This document shows positions 1-12,476 of a stretch of DNA of 64,000 nt, piece by piece. The notes beneath the pieces are model-generated. The model worked only from the letters and a program-made list of their open reading frames with translations. It had not been told where the DNA came from and did not search any database. The first letter of the stretch is position 1. Every line of letters starts with the position of its first letter. Position numbers and translations under genes: made by a program. This DNA is from Eumeta japonica (taxonomy: Eukaryota; Arthropoda; Insecta; Lepidoptera; Psychidae). The DNA lies in the NCBI GenBank assembly GCA_005406025.1, contig BGZK01000543.1, positions 1 through 64,000 on the forward strand, given 5' to 3'.

Positions 1-1555
1 CTTCTGAGATTTTAGAATCATATTTAGGACTTTTTGCCTGAAGTTATAATAATATAATTTAAATAAATAATTACAATTATAAACACTAGGTTTTTCTTGG
101 AAAGTTTGATTATATTCTGTGTTTATGTCTAATACACGAATGTTATTGTAATGACTATTTGATATTATAAAATCTACTTTCCAGACGTACCTAGGTAGGC
201 ATCTAGATAACTTTAACGAAACCGTGAAATTCCACTTTGAATTAGAAATTGCAAAATTTTAGCCTATTAGTGCGCTATGATACACTATGATATGATTTTA
301 GGCAAATTATGAGATTGTCAATGTGAAGTGCTCCTTTAATTTTAATGATAATTCAGTTGATATAGAAACGCATATCCATAATTTTAACTGTTTGGTGTAT
401 AAAATTTATTTTTCTTTTAAAATTTTTTGTAGTTTTAATTTTAATACTTGATACTACAAGTATGAACGAACAAAGAGACAGATTAACGGACATATAGGTA
501 ATCCCGCTGCCGTATTTTTGTTACTTTTGTTAAAGTGGGCAAAAATGATCATTTTGTGTAATTTCTTTGTCGAATTGATCGTATTCATGTCGAGACAGTC
601 TATTGAAAGTGACCAGGTATTACATAGAAAAATGTTACCGAAGAAGATGAATATCAGTGCCGAAGAAGGTCCTAGAACAACCCAATCTTGTCGGATAGCG
701 CAAATTTGAATCCAGAAATAAAACTAAATGTGGTTTTACATGTTAGAATGATTTTCATCATTATGTAGTTTTAATTATAGATATCTAAGTAATCCATACC
801 TTTAATTTAACTGGAAATAAATTTTGGTGCAAGTTGCTGTTAAGAAAAAGTGGTAACAAGCCCGCTTGTACTGATTTATAGAACCCTCAAATTCCAGAAT
901 TTGATTATCACTATTTAACCACACTGATATTTTATAAAAGTTATTGGAAATGGATAGTATTTATGAGTTGCAATGAGTCCGATTAATGGAATTAGGAAGT
1001 TAATTTTAGACAATCCCTTTATTAGGACAGTTATATTTGACAGTGTACACTAATAGTAAAAATTTAATGTATTTTAAAATCATTTTGGTCTCAAGATTAA
1101 TAGGAATATCGAAGTTACACCACCGTGACGGGACGCATCGAGCTCAACGTTCAACATTATTTTCGTATTTGCACAAGTGCACAGAGATGATATTGAGCAA
1201 GGACGAAGGAACGAACTATCATTGAAGATGTCACGTGATAGTTGTGGCCGAAGCGGTGAAGGACGGGTCAAGGGCATTGAGTGAGGCGACCAAAAAAATG
1301 AATGTTGGTGTTTTGTTTTTATCGCAAACCTATCAACTAGTCCAATCAAATAGGAATATACATTTCGACATTATAAAAAAAAAGGGATGTTTTTAATAAA
1401 GTTACTGTAAAATATATATAAGCGATAAACGAAAGAATCTTTTCAACTTCCAAAAAGAGATAAAAATTATGTATAGATTTCTAATAGGGTTAAAAATTTG
1501 TTCGGAATAATGATCTGTGAAAATATTTTAGTGTGATATAACTACAAATTAGCAA
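1..1555. other. AT-rich stretch, no gene seen
   Basis: No ORF here has recognisable domains or splice-framed coding character. The short ORFs at 518-709 (+) and 1080-1349 (-) overlap AT-rich low-information sequence and match nothing I recognise. A slightly more GC-balanced patch at about 1100-1300 is unexplained. Confidence 0.5.
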
Positions 1556-1865
1556 TTATTCATTTTCTTTCTTTACCGTGAAACCGTCTTGCCAAATTTA
1601 ATGATTCAAAGTCAAAAAGCATTCTATAGATTTTATTTATAAAGTGTCAAATTATACCTATAAATCTTTTCGTTACAATGACTTGTTAATTCGTTTTTCT
1701 AGAGCTTGTATGGGCTATAGATATAAATATTTGACTAGCATTAATTTCTAGTTAATGCCTCCACGTCTTCTGACAAAATGAGTTTTGACAGACAAACAGA
1801 CAACGAAGTGATCCTACAAAGTTTCTCTTCTTTGAATTACGGAATCATTAAAACGCATAACCTTA
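1556..1865. repeat. Dispersed lepidopteran-type repeat A, copy 1
   Basis: This stretch runs from 'ttttctttaccgtgaaacc' through 'tttaatgattcaaagtcaa' and 'gacagacaaacagacaacg' to 'aattacggaatcattaaaa'. The same ordered landmarks recur at 58785-59130 and, in part, at 33760-33985: a pyrimidine-rich head, a gacagac/aacgaagtgatcct block and a tacggaa(cc) tail. The block resembles the abundant lepidopteran 'gacagacggacagac...gaagtgatcctataagggttccg' repeats. It is degenerate and non-coding. The element class is not determined. Confidence 0.6.
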
Positions 1866-2289
1866 AGCTTGCTATTATTTTTAATTTACCGCTATAAAAA
1901 TTATATGAAAGATAAAAAAAAATCATAACATTTGGAAATTAATGATTTTAGTCCGATTTCTGAAAATCGAGTTTCACAATTCCCGACGATTTAGGATCTC
2001 GGGAATCCATTTCGATTATTTCCCGAGTGATGTTTGTACGTGTGTGCGTGTGTTTAAAATATGTTCATGAAATATTTTAGAATATTTAACCTACTGTATC
2101 GATAAATTTACCTTGCTCATCTGTTTAGAAAGCATCATCAATTGTTGTAAAGTGCATAAAAATCGATTGGTTCATTCGATATATATCGTGAACAAAAACT
2201 TCACAAAAGATGTTTTTTCAAAAAGTTCCAAAGTTCTTGTTGGATTGATATTTGGTATAGTTTAACTGTCTCCTTAAAATATTGCGTTC

Positions 2290-2740
2290 ACTGCCGCAGC
2301 AAAGCAAAATCAATCGACGCGTTCGATAGATATCATATCTTAAAATGAAGAATAAATGTGTGTTGTTTAATTAAATCTAGATGTTTGAACTTAAAGAGCT
2401 AAAAACACATTAAAATTGTATTTTTATGTTCAGAGAGCTTAGAAAAACATAAATTTGAAATGTTGACCTCAAACTTAATAATTTTCTGTTAGCTATACTA
2501 TTGAAGAAGTAGAACGTGAAAGTAGCAAAAATTTTCAGGAATGACCTACGAGGTCAACCGTTTTTTGAATTTTCGAGCTCGAAAGGTTCAGATAAGTCTT
2601 TGAGCTTTGAGACTAGTATATTTTTGAACTTGAGCAAGTCAAAAATACATCGAATTTCGAGCGGCGAAGAAGCCGTCGATGCATTCAAAATCAACGTTTG
2701 GAGATACCTCAATCAGAATGGAAAAGTGCAATAAAAATTG
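2290..2740 (-). repeat. Dispersed repeat B, inverted copy
   Basis: On the minus strand this reads through 'cgagctcgaaaattcaaa', 'aacggttgacctcgtaggtc' and 'attcctg'. It then continues to an AT-rich part containing 'agctctttaagttcaaac'. The same order of blocks occurs on the plus strand at 63320-63640. The ORF at 2516-2734 inside it is incidental. The element type is unknown. Confidence 0.55.
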
Positions 2741-3720
2741 GTTTCAGTGTATAAAAAAGTGAATCAATCATCATGGTGAATATTTTGAAAAGCAATGAAA
2801 CCATATTAATTGATATATGTTTATTTCTTTTGATATTTCGGAAATCTTGATGAAATGTTTTAATTGAGATTCATGTATTATATCCTGCATTCATTTGTTG
2901 TGGATTCAATTTTATACGTGCTGCTAGACAATTTTTCTGAAATTTTATGGTAAAAAATAAGTAAGATATTTAATGTCTTTCTTACGATCCTTCTAGTACA
3001 CATCCATTACTGAGTCTCTTACGCGAAACTTAATTAAAACTTAATTTCTTACATCACAGCTTCTTTGTAATGTTTCTAATGGCCTTGTTTATAATGTTAT
3101 TTATAAACATTTGCCTCTGATTCATGTTATCGTTTTACATTTTCTAACTTCGTGTTATCTAATTAATGAATAGGACGTCATTCCTGTACTTTGAAATGTG
3201 AGTGAGAGGCATGGAACGTGCTTCATTTCCATTGTAAAAAATGCCACTAAAGCTAAAAACATCATCAGTGTCTCTGGTTATAGCTTATACATAATCGATA
3301 AGAGTAACCAAAGAGTTTCGAAGGATCTTCTCTATTAAACCATTTGCTTGAGGGTAAAATGCGGTAAAAAATCAAGGTATTTTGTCCCAGGTAATTCAAA
3401 CGTGTCTTCTACAATTCTCGATAGAAAGACGGTACCTTCGCCGAATATTAATTTCCGTACTGAAAGATACTTGCAAAATTGTCATTTATTAAAGCAAATT
3501 TTTTTAAAACATAAATGCCATCCTCAAAAACCTATTCAAATATTTATTTAAGTTTTCGGAGTATGTTTCAGTTAGACAAGTACAAAAGTACATATAACTT
3601 GTATAAATATAAAAAGAATATAAAACGCTAATGTAGATAGTAAACGAAATGTAGGAAGATTAATAAGTAATCAATTAATTCCGATATCTGCAAATATCCG
3701 CGATATTACAATGCATTATA
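2741..3720. other. No gene seen; AT-rich
   Basis: I find no recognisable coding segment, RNA gene or repeat in this stretch. The 67-codon ORF at 3348-3551 has no motif I recognise and no splice-site context. Confidence 0.45.
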
Positions 3721-3724
3721 ATTT

Positions 3725-4599
3725 CCACTATGTATGTATCTTATTTAATCTTAATGATACGGATCGAGCTCTTGCTAAAATAAACAAAGATATTGAAAGT
3801 GTCACAAGTTGGTCCAAATCAAATTCTTTGGTACTAAATCCTAAATAGCCAGCCAAAACTAATTATATTTGTTTTTCTATTGATAATAGAACGCAACCGA
3901 GTAATGACTATTGTATAAGTGTGAGAATCACACTTGTGCATCTTTATACAATAGAAAAATCATGATTTTTCTGGGAAGAGTTAGAAAGCTCGTTTGGGAA
4001 TTTAAAATGCTCAGACATGGTACTTGCAGATTTCTTTTAAATAATGTCTATATAATATTGGTCCAGTCTGTCTTTATGTTACTGTATGTCTATATGGGGA
4101 GGATCAAGTAAAATTAAATTTCTAAGCTTGGGAAGAGAACAAAGATACCTGCTTAAAGTAATATACTTCCTGTCATACAGATTCTCTACAGAAGAATTTT
4201 ATAAGTATATAAATCTGTTAACTGTGAGAAAACTTTACATACTGACATTGATACTAAAAGTGCATAAATCACTAATTGATAATCCTTATATTCCTGGCGA
4301 AAGAAATAACTATGCTGTTGTATCTATAGAAAATACGAAAACCTGCTTTGCGAAAAGACAATATAGCAGACAAAGCGTTTACTTATATAACACGATCAAC
4401 AATAAACTTAATATCTACTGCATGAATTACTTCGTTTGTAAGAAAACCTTAAATAACTGGCTTAAAACTCTAAACTATAATTACGCAGAAAGTCTACTAC
4501 AATCTTTTGCCTAATATGGTTACATTATTACAAAACTATACAAAAATGAATAAATTTGTGTGCGGGTGGTACACCCATCCCCACATCACACGAACACGA

Positions 4600-4630
<31 letters not shown>

Positions 4631-4900
4631 CGCACTCACACACACACACGCGCGCGCACGCACGCACACTTAAAACAGACATTCGTGTCGCAACTGCACT
4701 TGGCACACCTAAATGCATATGCGCGCGCGTTACGTACTTTCGATAATATTTTGTTTTGCTCCTACTGGATCTTGTATACAAATGGACGTCGGAGGAGCGG
4801 TGCCTCCTGACACAAGTATTTTTAATACTTAGAAGGAGTGTGTCTATAATATAAGCTGTAACCTGGGTTAGGTTATTGGAAATAAACATTATTATTAATA
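3725..4900 (+). pseudogene. Decayed non-LTR retrotransposon (jockey/CR1-like LINE) 3' end
   Basis: Conceptual translation gives the C-terminal part of a non-LTR reverse transcriptase ORF2 spread over several frames. First comes a segment like the post-FADD region ('INKDIESVTSWSKSNSLVLN', about 3785-3843). Next is a 'FLGRVRKLVWEF..LRHGTCRFLLNNV' block at 3968-4090. Then a 142-codon ORF (4086-4514) contains the 'YLLKVIYFLSYRFSTEEFY' and 'RQYSRQSVYLYNTINNKLNI' blocks typical of lepidopteran LINE C-termini. A stop falls at about 3846 and frames change at about 4090. The tail near 4800-4900 ends in 'gaaataaacattattattaa', as in LINE 3' ends. The endonuclease and the FADD core itself are not preserved, so this is a 5'-truncated dead copy. 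Confidence 0.75.
4598..4669. repeat. (CA)n/(CG)n-interrupted microsatellite
   Basis: A pure (AC) run of about 25 bases is followed by interrupted CA and CG dinucleotides. It sits between the LINE ORF end and the LINE tail. It creates spurious His/Thr-rich and Val/Cys-rich ORFs on both strands. Confidence 0.95.
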
Positions 4901-5924
4901 TAAGGGAATTAAAACCTACAGGGTACTTCCCGTGAACTAAGTCTTACAGCAGAAATAAAGTAAACATTGCGAAAACCATAAATTTTTAGTTGAATCACAT
5001 AATTTTTGTTTTAATGATTATAAATTTATTACTCTTTACCTCATGAACCAGTAGAGGTAACAAGTTGAAATTCATATCAAAAACTTAGATTAATTGCCTT
5101 AAAGGTATGTAAAAAAAATTATAAGCATAATTGTAGTTACTGCATTGATCGCGACTTGTCTCTATGTATGGGGAGAGGACAACATTGTATCGCGTATGTA
5201 CGTCGCAGTCTTAAGGACGCCGTGACCGATGGATCAAGTAAAAGATATTATTTAAATAACCCAGGCGCTGCAAACGGCCATTGTGAATGCCTTTTAAAAT
5301 GTTTAATGTCAGAGTGATAACTGTAGATAGGTCACCACAATGTCAAATTAATGTTGCAATAGAATGCATAAATACAACAATATACCGCAGCAACCTCAAT
5401 AGGTGTACTTCATGTTCTTGTCTGATTATTGTGGAGAGTTCAATATCGATTTTGAATGAATCCCCAAATGGAATATCCACATATTTTCATCCATAAATAT
5501 GTTCTTGTTAATAAACATTAGCACTCCAAAAGTAGTACAACTATAGATAACGTTTTTCGAACTCCAATGTTCAACGTGGTACTATTCATACTTTTTCAGT
5601 CACTATTTACAGATCTGGTTTAAAGTTAATACTTAATTAGTATTTTGGACTAGATTTCTAAATAGTGATTAAAAACTTTGTAAATAAATAACTTTGATAA
5701 AAAAACTTTTCCTAGACTGCTGCAAGGCTAGTGTAGGTATTTCATAATATATATAAATGATGTGTCAATATAAAATAAAGGATTGAAACGATAAAGAAAC
5801 CTTTGTTTTAAATTTACACTCCTCCAGCTTTCCATATTGTAATGTTATGGATTTGATTTTGCAATAAAAATACCATAAATATGACTCGATTATCGTGATG
5901 GGTGAACTTTTACTCATATACCTA
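4901..5924. other. No gene seen; possible degraded repeat
   Basis: Around 5035-5090 the sequence 'cctcatgaaccag...aagttgaaattcatatca' resembles the internal part of lepidopteran repeat C, whose tail appears at 5925. The rest, including the ORF at 5287-5496, shows no recognisable protein. Confidence 0.4.
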
Positions 5925-5985
5925 CAGGTTTGTACGGAACCCTCGGTGCGCGAGTCCGACTCGCACTTGGCCGGTTTTTTTTTAA
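5925..5985 (+). repeat. Tail of dispersed lepidopteran repeat C
   Basis: The block 'gtttgtacggaaccctcggt' followed by 'gcgcgagtccgactcgcact' and 'tggccgg' plus a T-run is a strikingly GC-rich tail in AT-rich DNA. It matches, from memory, a very common lepidopteran repeat 3' end. A degenerate copy lies at 62280-62335. It is non-coding. Confidence 0.7.
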
Positions 5986-6169
5986 ATTGGATATCTTTGT
6001 ATTATAAACGACTTAACAAGATTTTCTTATCTGCCGTCGCTGTGTTTGAACAAATAATATTTGCTCAACTTTCTCAACCATTAATTAGGCTAACTTAAAT
6101 GTTACGCCATATTCCCTTTTCTTTTTAATTGTAGTTTGTTTCCCCTTAGCCATAGACAACTGAGAGACG

Positions 6170-6450
6170 CGAGGCGGGTCGGATAGACGGGATAGAATGT
6201 GGTTACTTGCCGTCTGTCATTGAATACTAGTGTTGGACGGTCGAATGAAAACGCAGGCCGATGCGGGATTAATCCAGGTTTAATACAAACCCAAATTTCT
6301 GGAGTGAATCAAAAATTTTGTGTTACTAGACATCGAACGCCTGAACTTTTGGGAAAGCCCCAAGGTAAGCCTCGCACAACAATATTACCTCAAGCTGTCC
6401 GGGCGCGTACATTAAATGATGTTGATTCAAATTCTAATCTGCTATAAACG
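6170..6450 (+). repeat. Dispersed repeat D, copy 1
   Basis: The portion 6340-6445 ('ggtaagcc', 'ctcaagctgtccggg', 'gtacattaaatgatgttga') is homologous to the reverse complement of 18005-18142, which reads 'caggtaagccccaaactga' and 'ctcaagctgtccgggagtg'. An additional upstream block 'gtgttactagacatcgaac' corresponds to 'gtgccactagacgatcctg'. The ORF at 6199-6447 is part of this repeat and is probably not a host gene. Confidence 0.55.
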
Positions 6451-8154
6451 CATTTTTCATATTAAACTACAAGGCAAAACAGAAATGGTATCATACCGTA
6501 CTCGTGTGAATGCGGCACCTACAATTATCTTTATGTCAAATATGCGAAATTAATTTGTTATCTTGTGTATTATTGCGATAAATAAAATATGCTTATAACT
6601 TGGGGATGAATTAAATGTTAGATAGATTTACAAACTTGTTCATTAGAACTGATTTATATCGGGTAAACCGAGCGAGTCAGTAGCTGCGCGTCCGCTGCAA
6701 TACTCGCAATCGATCGCCGCTGTTAATTAATGCGTTAACATAATTTGATCTCGACAAAGGACCGCGATAGGCACTCAGTACTTCGCGTGATTTACGTGAG
6801 TTGAATCCGGATAATATCTCATGCGGCTGGGTTCGGTCTGCCAGTGTACCTACTCGCTTAAACAAATAGCGCGAATCCCACAAAATGGACAACACTAAAA
6901 GAACGTTGTCATCATCGCATCGATTCATCGCACTTCGCTGCAGTAACATAATACGTATTTTGATAGATATCGTTTACAAATCTAATTGAAAATGATTTTG
7001 TTTTTATACATTATTGTGTTGGTATATTTGTCAGAAACGCTACGTATATAGTAATATAGAATACAGATTAGCCTAAATACCTAAAAATGGTCGAGTTATC
7101 ATTTGCTATTATTATTATTATTATGAATTTAGAAGTTTTTCAATAGCATAGAAACATCTATTTATTAACTTCTCAATCCTATGGTGAGAGTAGGATTATA
7201 TTACCATTCAATGCACAAGGCTAAATGAATAGTAATATATCTACTGACTTACTTATCAATTTAAAATATTTGTATCAAATAATAATGCGTCTACTAATTA
7301 GCTTTATTATATCCAGTGTTGATTAACAATGATATTTAAATGATTATTAAAACGATTACATATATACTAATGTTATCAACTTTTATGCAATTAACATTTC
7401 CAGTACAGGAAATTATGTTAGTCATTGACTTGCGATCAAAATCATGATAATGAAATAGTAAATTTATACTTTTTATTGGGTCCTTTAGTAACTACTATAT
7501 AGCATTAACCTCAAGGTTATTGCTATTAATTTTGTATTTACTTGGTACACTCAGTATTTTTACTGTTCTTTATGATATATGACAATAAAATATATATCTA
7601 TAAATTCTAAGTAGTTATTCTTAATAAGTAATGAGTTTATGTGATAAGCAATAAATGTGGGCAATAAAAATTAAATAAGCATGCATGCATATACACACTT
7701 TTGTTAAATTACCTAATTATGATAAATTTACGTTAGCCTGATATATTAAGTTACATCGTATTCTTTCATGTTCAGTTGTAAACGGATCATACGCACATCG
7801 ACACCCGAAAACAAATGTTTATGATATGGACTGACTGGATTCGGTAGAAATCTAAAGTTAGACCCAAGCTATTTTTTTCATCATATTAATAATTTTTAGA
7901 AATCCTTTCTGGCCTATTTATTATCCTACACAGATTTTTAAGTGCAATAGTGCCATAAAGTAGTTTTATATCCTATAGATATAAAGGCATTTGCGCTTTA
8001 AAGTATAACTTTAAATTTAAATGACATTCTATGACTTCGATGATTCTTGAGGAGTAAACTCGTTTAGTGTTGCAATTATAACCAAACTATGGCAGTAACC
8101 TTAAATTCGAATTAGCATTGACAGATACCACATTAAAATTATGAAAAAACAAAC
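6451..8154. other. No gene seen; one GC-richer unexplained patch
   Basis: The interval is mostly AT-rich. The patch 6664-6950 is notably more GC-balanced and contains the minus ORF at 6677-6949. I recognise no domain and see no matching repeat elsewhere in the window, so a regulatory block or a degraded exon are both possible. Confidence 0.4.
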
Positions 8155-8365
8155 GTTCGTAAACCCTTCCTATTCAACGATATCCCCGCCATGGATATTC
8201 CTAGTGTTATTGTTGAGCACTCGTGACTTTCTGGGATTTCGGATATCCATGGGCAGCTGTAGCCATGATGGCCCGCATGCTGGTTCACCCCTCAAAAATC
8301 CTATAAAATATTTATTTATTGTACAGACTTCTAATCTGAATCTTATTATACAAAATTAGTATAAA
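8155..8365 (+). repeat. Dispersed lepidopteran-type repeat E
   Basis: The segment 'ggatttcggatatccatggg' followed by 'cagctgtagccatgatggcc' and 'cgcatgctggttcaccc' resembles the frequent lepidopteran motif with 'catgggcggcggt...ccatcaggtgggcccgtatgctcgtttgcc'. That motif is usually attached to LINE-derived 3' tails. An AT-rich tail follows. The 72-codon ORF at 8141-8359 is a by-product. Confidence 0.5.
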
Positions 8366-8939
8366 CTAGTTTAGCACGATTTGGAAGAGATTACTGATAA
8401 AGTCTATACATTCTCTTCCTGTATCCTGTGTTAAACTCGTAGCTTAACACAAAGATACCAGTTTAACACAAGATACAAAACATTCACATAATTTGATTGT
8501 GATAACATTTATTTTAGTGTGTACAAAAATAAAATTAACCTTCTGCAATTGAAGTGACTTTGTCATCGACATTCGACTGAGGTGTAATCTGACAGATGTC
8601 GCTTTATACAATACAATTCGTTTAGAACTTATAGAAATAATAAAGATCTGTTTTTATTTTATGATCGACAGGTTTATTTATAATGAAAAACAAATAAACG
8701 GGTCTTCTCAAAATAAAAAAAACGAGTTAATTATGGGGTAATTGATTGAGATCAATTTTTTGAAGACTTTTACTCTTAAACTTACAAAACTATCCAAAAA
8801 AAAAAACAAAATAACAGAACTTATACAAAACTATTAATATTGATCTTTTAAGTGCTCTCTTTCAGCTTTAAAACAAAAAATACAATGAGATACCATGAAT
8901 CAAAGAGATTCCTAAATCTAAAAATTAAGTTTGCAGTCT

Positions 8940-9840
8940 GAACGAAGTGGTGAAGAACATTACAGGCAAATTGACTTTTTGCATGCACAACAGCAGTATC
9001 TTGTTTGCCTTTTCAATTTACTAGGGCATATGCTGCTTAGCTTCCTTCCAGCCAGCAGGCGCTGGAAGCTGCGGAACGGGTTAAGGGAGAGGCAAGGCTT
9101 TGTCTAAAGCTCGCGTATTAGTAAGATGGAGTCTGTCATTATCAACGCATTTTTTAAGCCAGAAATAACTAATTATCTTTTCAAAGATAGTAAAAAGTCC
9201 CTTTTTCGAAGTTTGACGCCTGGGCAATTTTGTTATAACACAAATTAATTGGTACCACCTACATCCAAAATTCTGTTAAATATTGCTATAGACCAGCGAC
9301 GTGTTTTGCGACTGTTGGAATAGATTAAGCAATTTTTGTCGACTCTATCTTTAGAATAATTATAACCAGCAATCACAGTTGATTTTTTTGCCTTATCATC
9401 TATGCTTTCAGAATGGTGAGATGATGAAACCAATATTACCGCCTTGGTTTTTCCTGAGTACGTGGGAAAGTAACGTGTAGTATTTGGGAAACCCATACAA
9501 CGGACTCCCGGGTTCTCTTCTTTTGTTCGGCAAAAATTCTTGCAGAATCTCTGTTTTATTCTTCTTAAAAGTTCTCAGGTAAGACGAATTCTTGGCATTC
9601 AAAAGCTGCATCAGTTTAATGGAACTGCACTAATTATCGGTAGTTACATTTATGTTGTTGTTTTAGATAGGTTTCAATAATTTGACAACGGATCAAGTAG
9701 GAACTCCAGGATTATTGTTAGCAGGTATTAGGCCTATCAGAATCTTTACCACTGTAAGTGTATGCATTATATGTATGATACGTTTCAGCATCAGACAATA
9801 CAAGAACTTTTATAGCATACTTAGCAGGCATATTTAACCG
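8940..9840 (-). pseudogene. piggyBac-like transposase relic (C-terminal half)
   Basis: Read on the minus strand from 9840 down, the translated blocks follow the order of piggyBac transposases. The first is 'PAKYAIKVLVLSDAETYHTY' (like 'KYGIK.....D..T.Y'). Next is 'FLPNKRREPGSPLYGF' (ORF 9408-9611). Then comes 'GYNYSKDRVDKNCLIYS' followed by 'RKTRRW' (ORF 9245-9496). A Cys-rich end near 8940-9030 contains repeated C..C pairs ('RYCCCACKKSIC'), like the C-terminal zinc-binding domain. At least two frameshifts and several stops separate the blocks, and the N-terminal half is not visible above 9840. No flanking inverted repeats or TTAA pair were identified. The copy is dead. Confidence 0.8.
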
Positions 9841-12476
9841 TTAGCGCGAGCCGTTGCGGGAAGGTACTGAGCGAGACAGAGCTACATCACACCACGTTGC
9901 CATCTACAAACTTTTTTTTTATTCGGGGTGTCTGATAGACTACTACATTAAGCGAAAAATAATCACATAAATGAATCTCACAAATTCCTTAGCCAAATAT
10001 AAAATATAATAAGTATGTTTAGTTAGGTGCATTTTTCATTACTTATTTAAATACGTAATAATAATTTGCATTTTTTATTATTACTATTAGCGACATTTGC
10101 CATACACGTTTTGGAAAAAATTCAATTGGATGCCTATTACTATACAAACAATACAGTTCTATAAAGATAAAACAGACAAACGGAGGAATGGACGGATGTA
10201 CAACCAGACGGCACAGGCTTAGCACCAGGGGGCCCGTCGGAACACTTAGGGTTTGGAATTTTTATAAAGACCAAGCTGTTATGAATCAGATTTTAACCTG
10301 TAGCGAGTAATTGATTCAATGCGACCACGTTTTTTGTAAAGCCGCGTACGGATCGTGCGTTCCAGGTACGCGTGGCGTGGTCACGCGTACCTGGAACGCA
10401 GTATCAGTAGGTGTTGCTACGCATATACATTCGTTTTAATGTATGGTTAAATATAAGGAACAGTAAAATAAGTCTACGATAACTGTGATAGTCGCTGAGG
10501 TGCACTGTCAAGAATCACAAAGCATGATGAAGAAATTCGCAATAAAACAAAACGGCTGGTTACTGCTTTTTTTCATTTCTATTGAATGAGAACGCGTGAC
10601 CACACACTTGGCTAAAAAGAACGTCAAAATTACTGGACCTACAGATTTTTGTATAGAAATGCAATAACTGGTGCTCTAGGTTTCCCTATAGGTGTAGGTC
10701 CAAAATTTTGTAGCCTCACGTTTCAAGCGGCAGTCGAAAATGCCTTTGCAGATTTCGTCGCTTTTAGTTATTCAAGAGTGAAATAAAACAACTACCAATA
10801 ATGTGGTAGAAGCATATAGGTTATATAAAGTAACATTTAGATTACTTGGAATAAAATTTCAAACATTTGTTCAGGTCTGCTATATTTATACTTTACGAAA
10901 AAAAAACTTTGTGTACGTGCGTGAGAAGTTGTACTTCTTTGACGTAATTAAAAAGTTGTTTTTAATTGTATGCAAATAATTAACTACAATAAAATAACAG
11001 GACTGGAGTGGGATAGCAATACGGTTGATAAAGTTTAATTTAAATTTGAAAAATTAAATAAACGAACATTTAATTTTTTATTCGAAGTACAATATCAATT
11101 TATCTATTTGTTTGAAATTATAACAATTAGAAAGTCAAAAATTGGAATATGTAAACATTATTTCTAAATTAGGTCTACTGCTATAGCATTCTTCCGGTAT
11201 TTTGAAATGGCACGTCAATCATTAAAGGTCTGAAGTTGCTCGCTAAGCCGCCTACAAGCAACTTCATACTGTAGTTTCCGTCTCACCTCGATAAAAATTG
11301 ACTCTCAAAATTTTATCATAACACACCAAAAACAATAAAACTTATAAAAAATATATGAGTATTGTTTTCATGAACCTAATTAATAATATAAAAATAAAAT
11401 TTAAAACATCTTAGTTGGTTTTTTCTGGTTATGGCTGCATCGAATTTTCTATAGAACTAGCATTTTCGCGCGTTTCCGTCTACATGGATATGTAATTTAT
11501 TCCTCATTTTCTACATCGAATAATCTCGCTATCATTGATACCAATCCGCTCCTGTTTAAGATTTAAGTTCCGATGTCACGTTTCGTTCACAGTCTGTGTT
11601 GTTCTTCATTTCAATGCTGCGTCCCTCTAATTTTCAACTGCTTTATTATTTCCGACATGGATTAAGTTTTGTTATAAATTATTTCCCAGGAACAGATTAG
11701 TGGGAGGTATAAAATATTTTGCTTCCAATCTAGAAAATATTCTATTTTTGCGCTAAATTTAATCAAAATCCATTTAACTGTTTATGCTTCATTGAGTTCA
11801 AACAAACAAACATTGTTGCAAAATATAATATTTGAAATATAAGATATAGTACTGATAAAAAAACGCAGAGTAAAAACCTCACTGTTCGTTTTAATTTACT
11901 ATAAATTTCTTATTAATAGACGTTTATTATTAGTCTATGGTTAGAATTCGAATGCTGACACTCTCTATTTCATTTCCGTTCTAATTTGCCACGTCATATC
12001 TATTTTCTACACAAAACCGCTTTTTCTGTAAACAAATCGAAAAATAAGCATAGCTTACAATACGAGAGGCCTTAAGCAAAAAGTAAAAACAGAGAATGAC
12101 TATGTTGTCAGCAACGTTTAAGAATGATATTTAATTTTTCAACCTTGAGCTTTTTAGCGTAATACATTTGGCATATAATTTTAAGCTTAAAATTCCTTTA
12201 AAAAAAACTCTCCATCCTGAGCACCTAAAACTTCTTGCACTGCAGCAACTAATGCTTTTTGATTTTACATATTTGCATAGAATAAAAAATGGTATATAAC
12301 CATTTATCTACTACTACGTATTTAGATTGTACTGTCCTTGTTAAAACGCACTACATTCAATGAAAATATTATTTAAATTTGACTAGGTATACAAATGTTG
12401 TCAAAAGTTATAAAAAATTCGATAATGCCAAAATAACAATCTCGTAGATAAGCCGCGTAGATTATGTTATGTAAGT
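9841..12476. other. No gene seen; contains one GC-rich hairpin
   Basis: No coding region is recognised. The only structured feature is the inverted repeat at 10357-10399, listed separately. The remainder is AT-rich, with moderately GC patches near 9840-9900 and 11175-11290. Confidence 0.4.
10357..10399. repeat. Perfect GC-rich hairpin, 17-bp arms
   Basis: The arms 10357-10373 ('gcgttccaggtacgcgt') and 10383-10399 are exact reverse complements around a 9-base loop. The outer 'cgaccacg' (10322) and the loop 'cgtggtc' (10376) offer an alternative pairing. The function is unknown. Confidence 0.85.

Noticed and set aside
4507..4889. Overlapping ORFs on both strands rich in His/Thr or Val/Cys
   Set aside because: They are direct translations of the (CA)n/(CG)n microsatellite and have no independent support.
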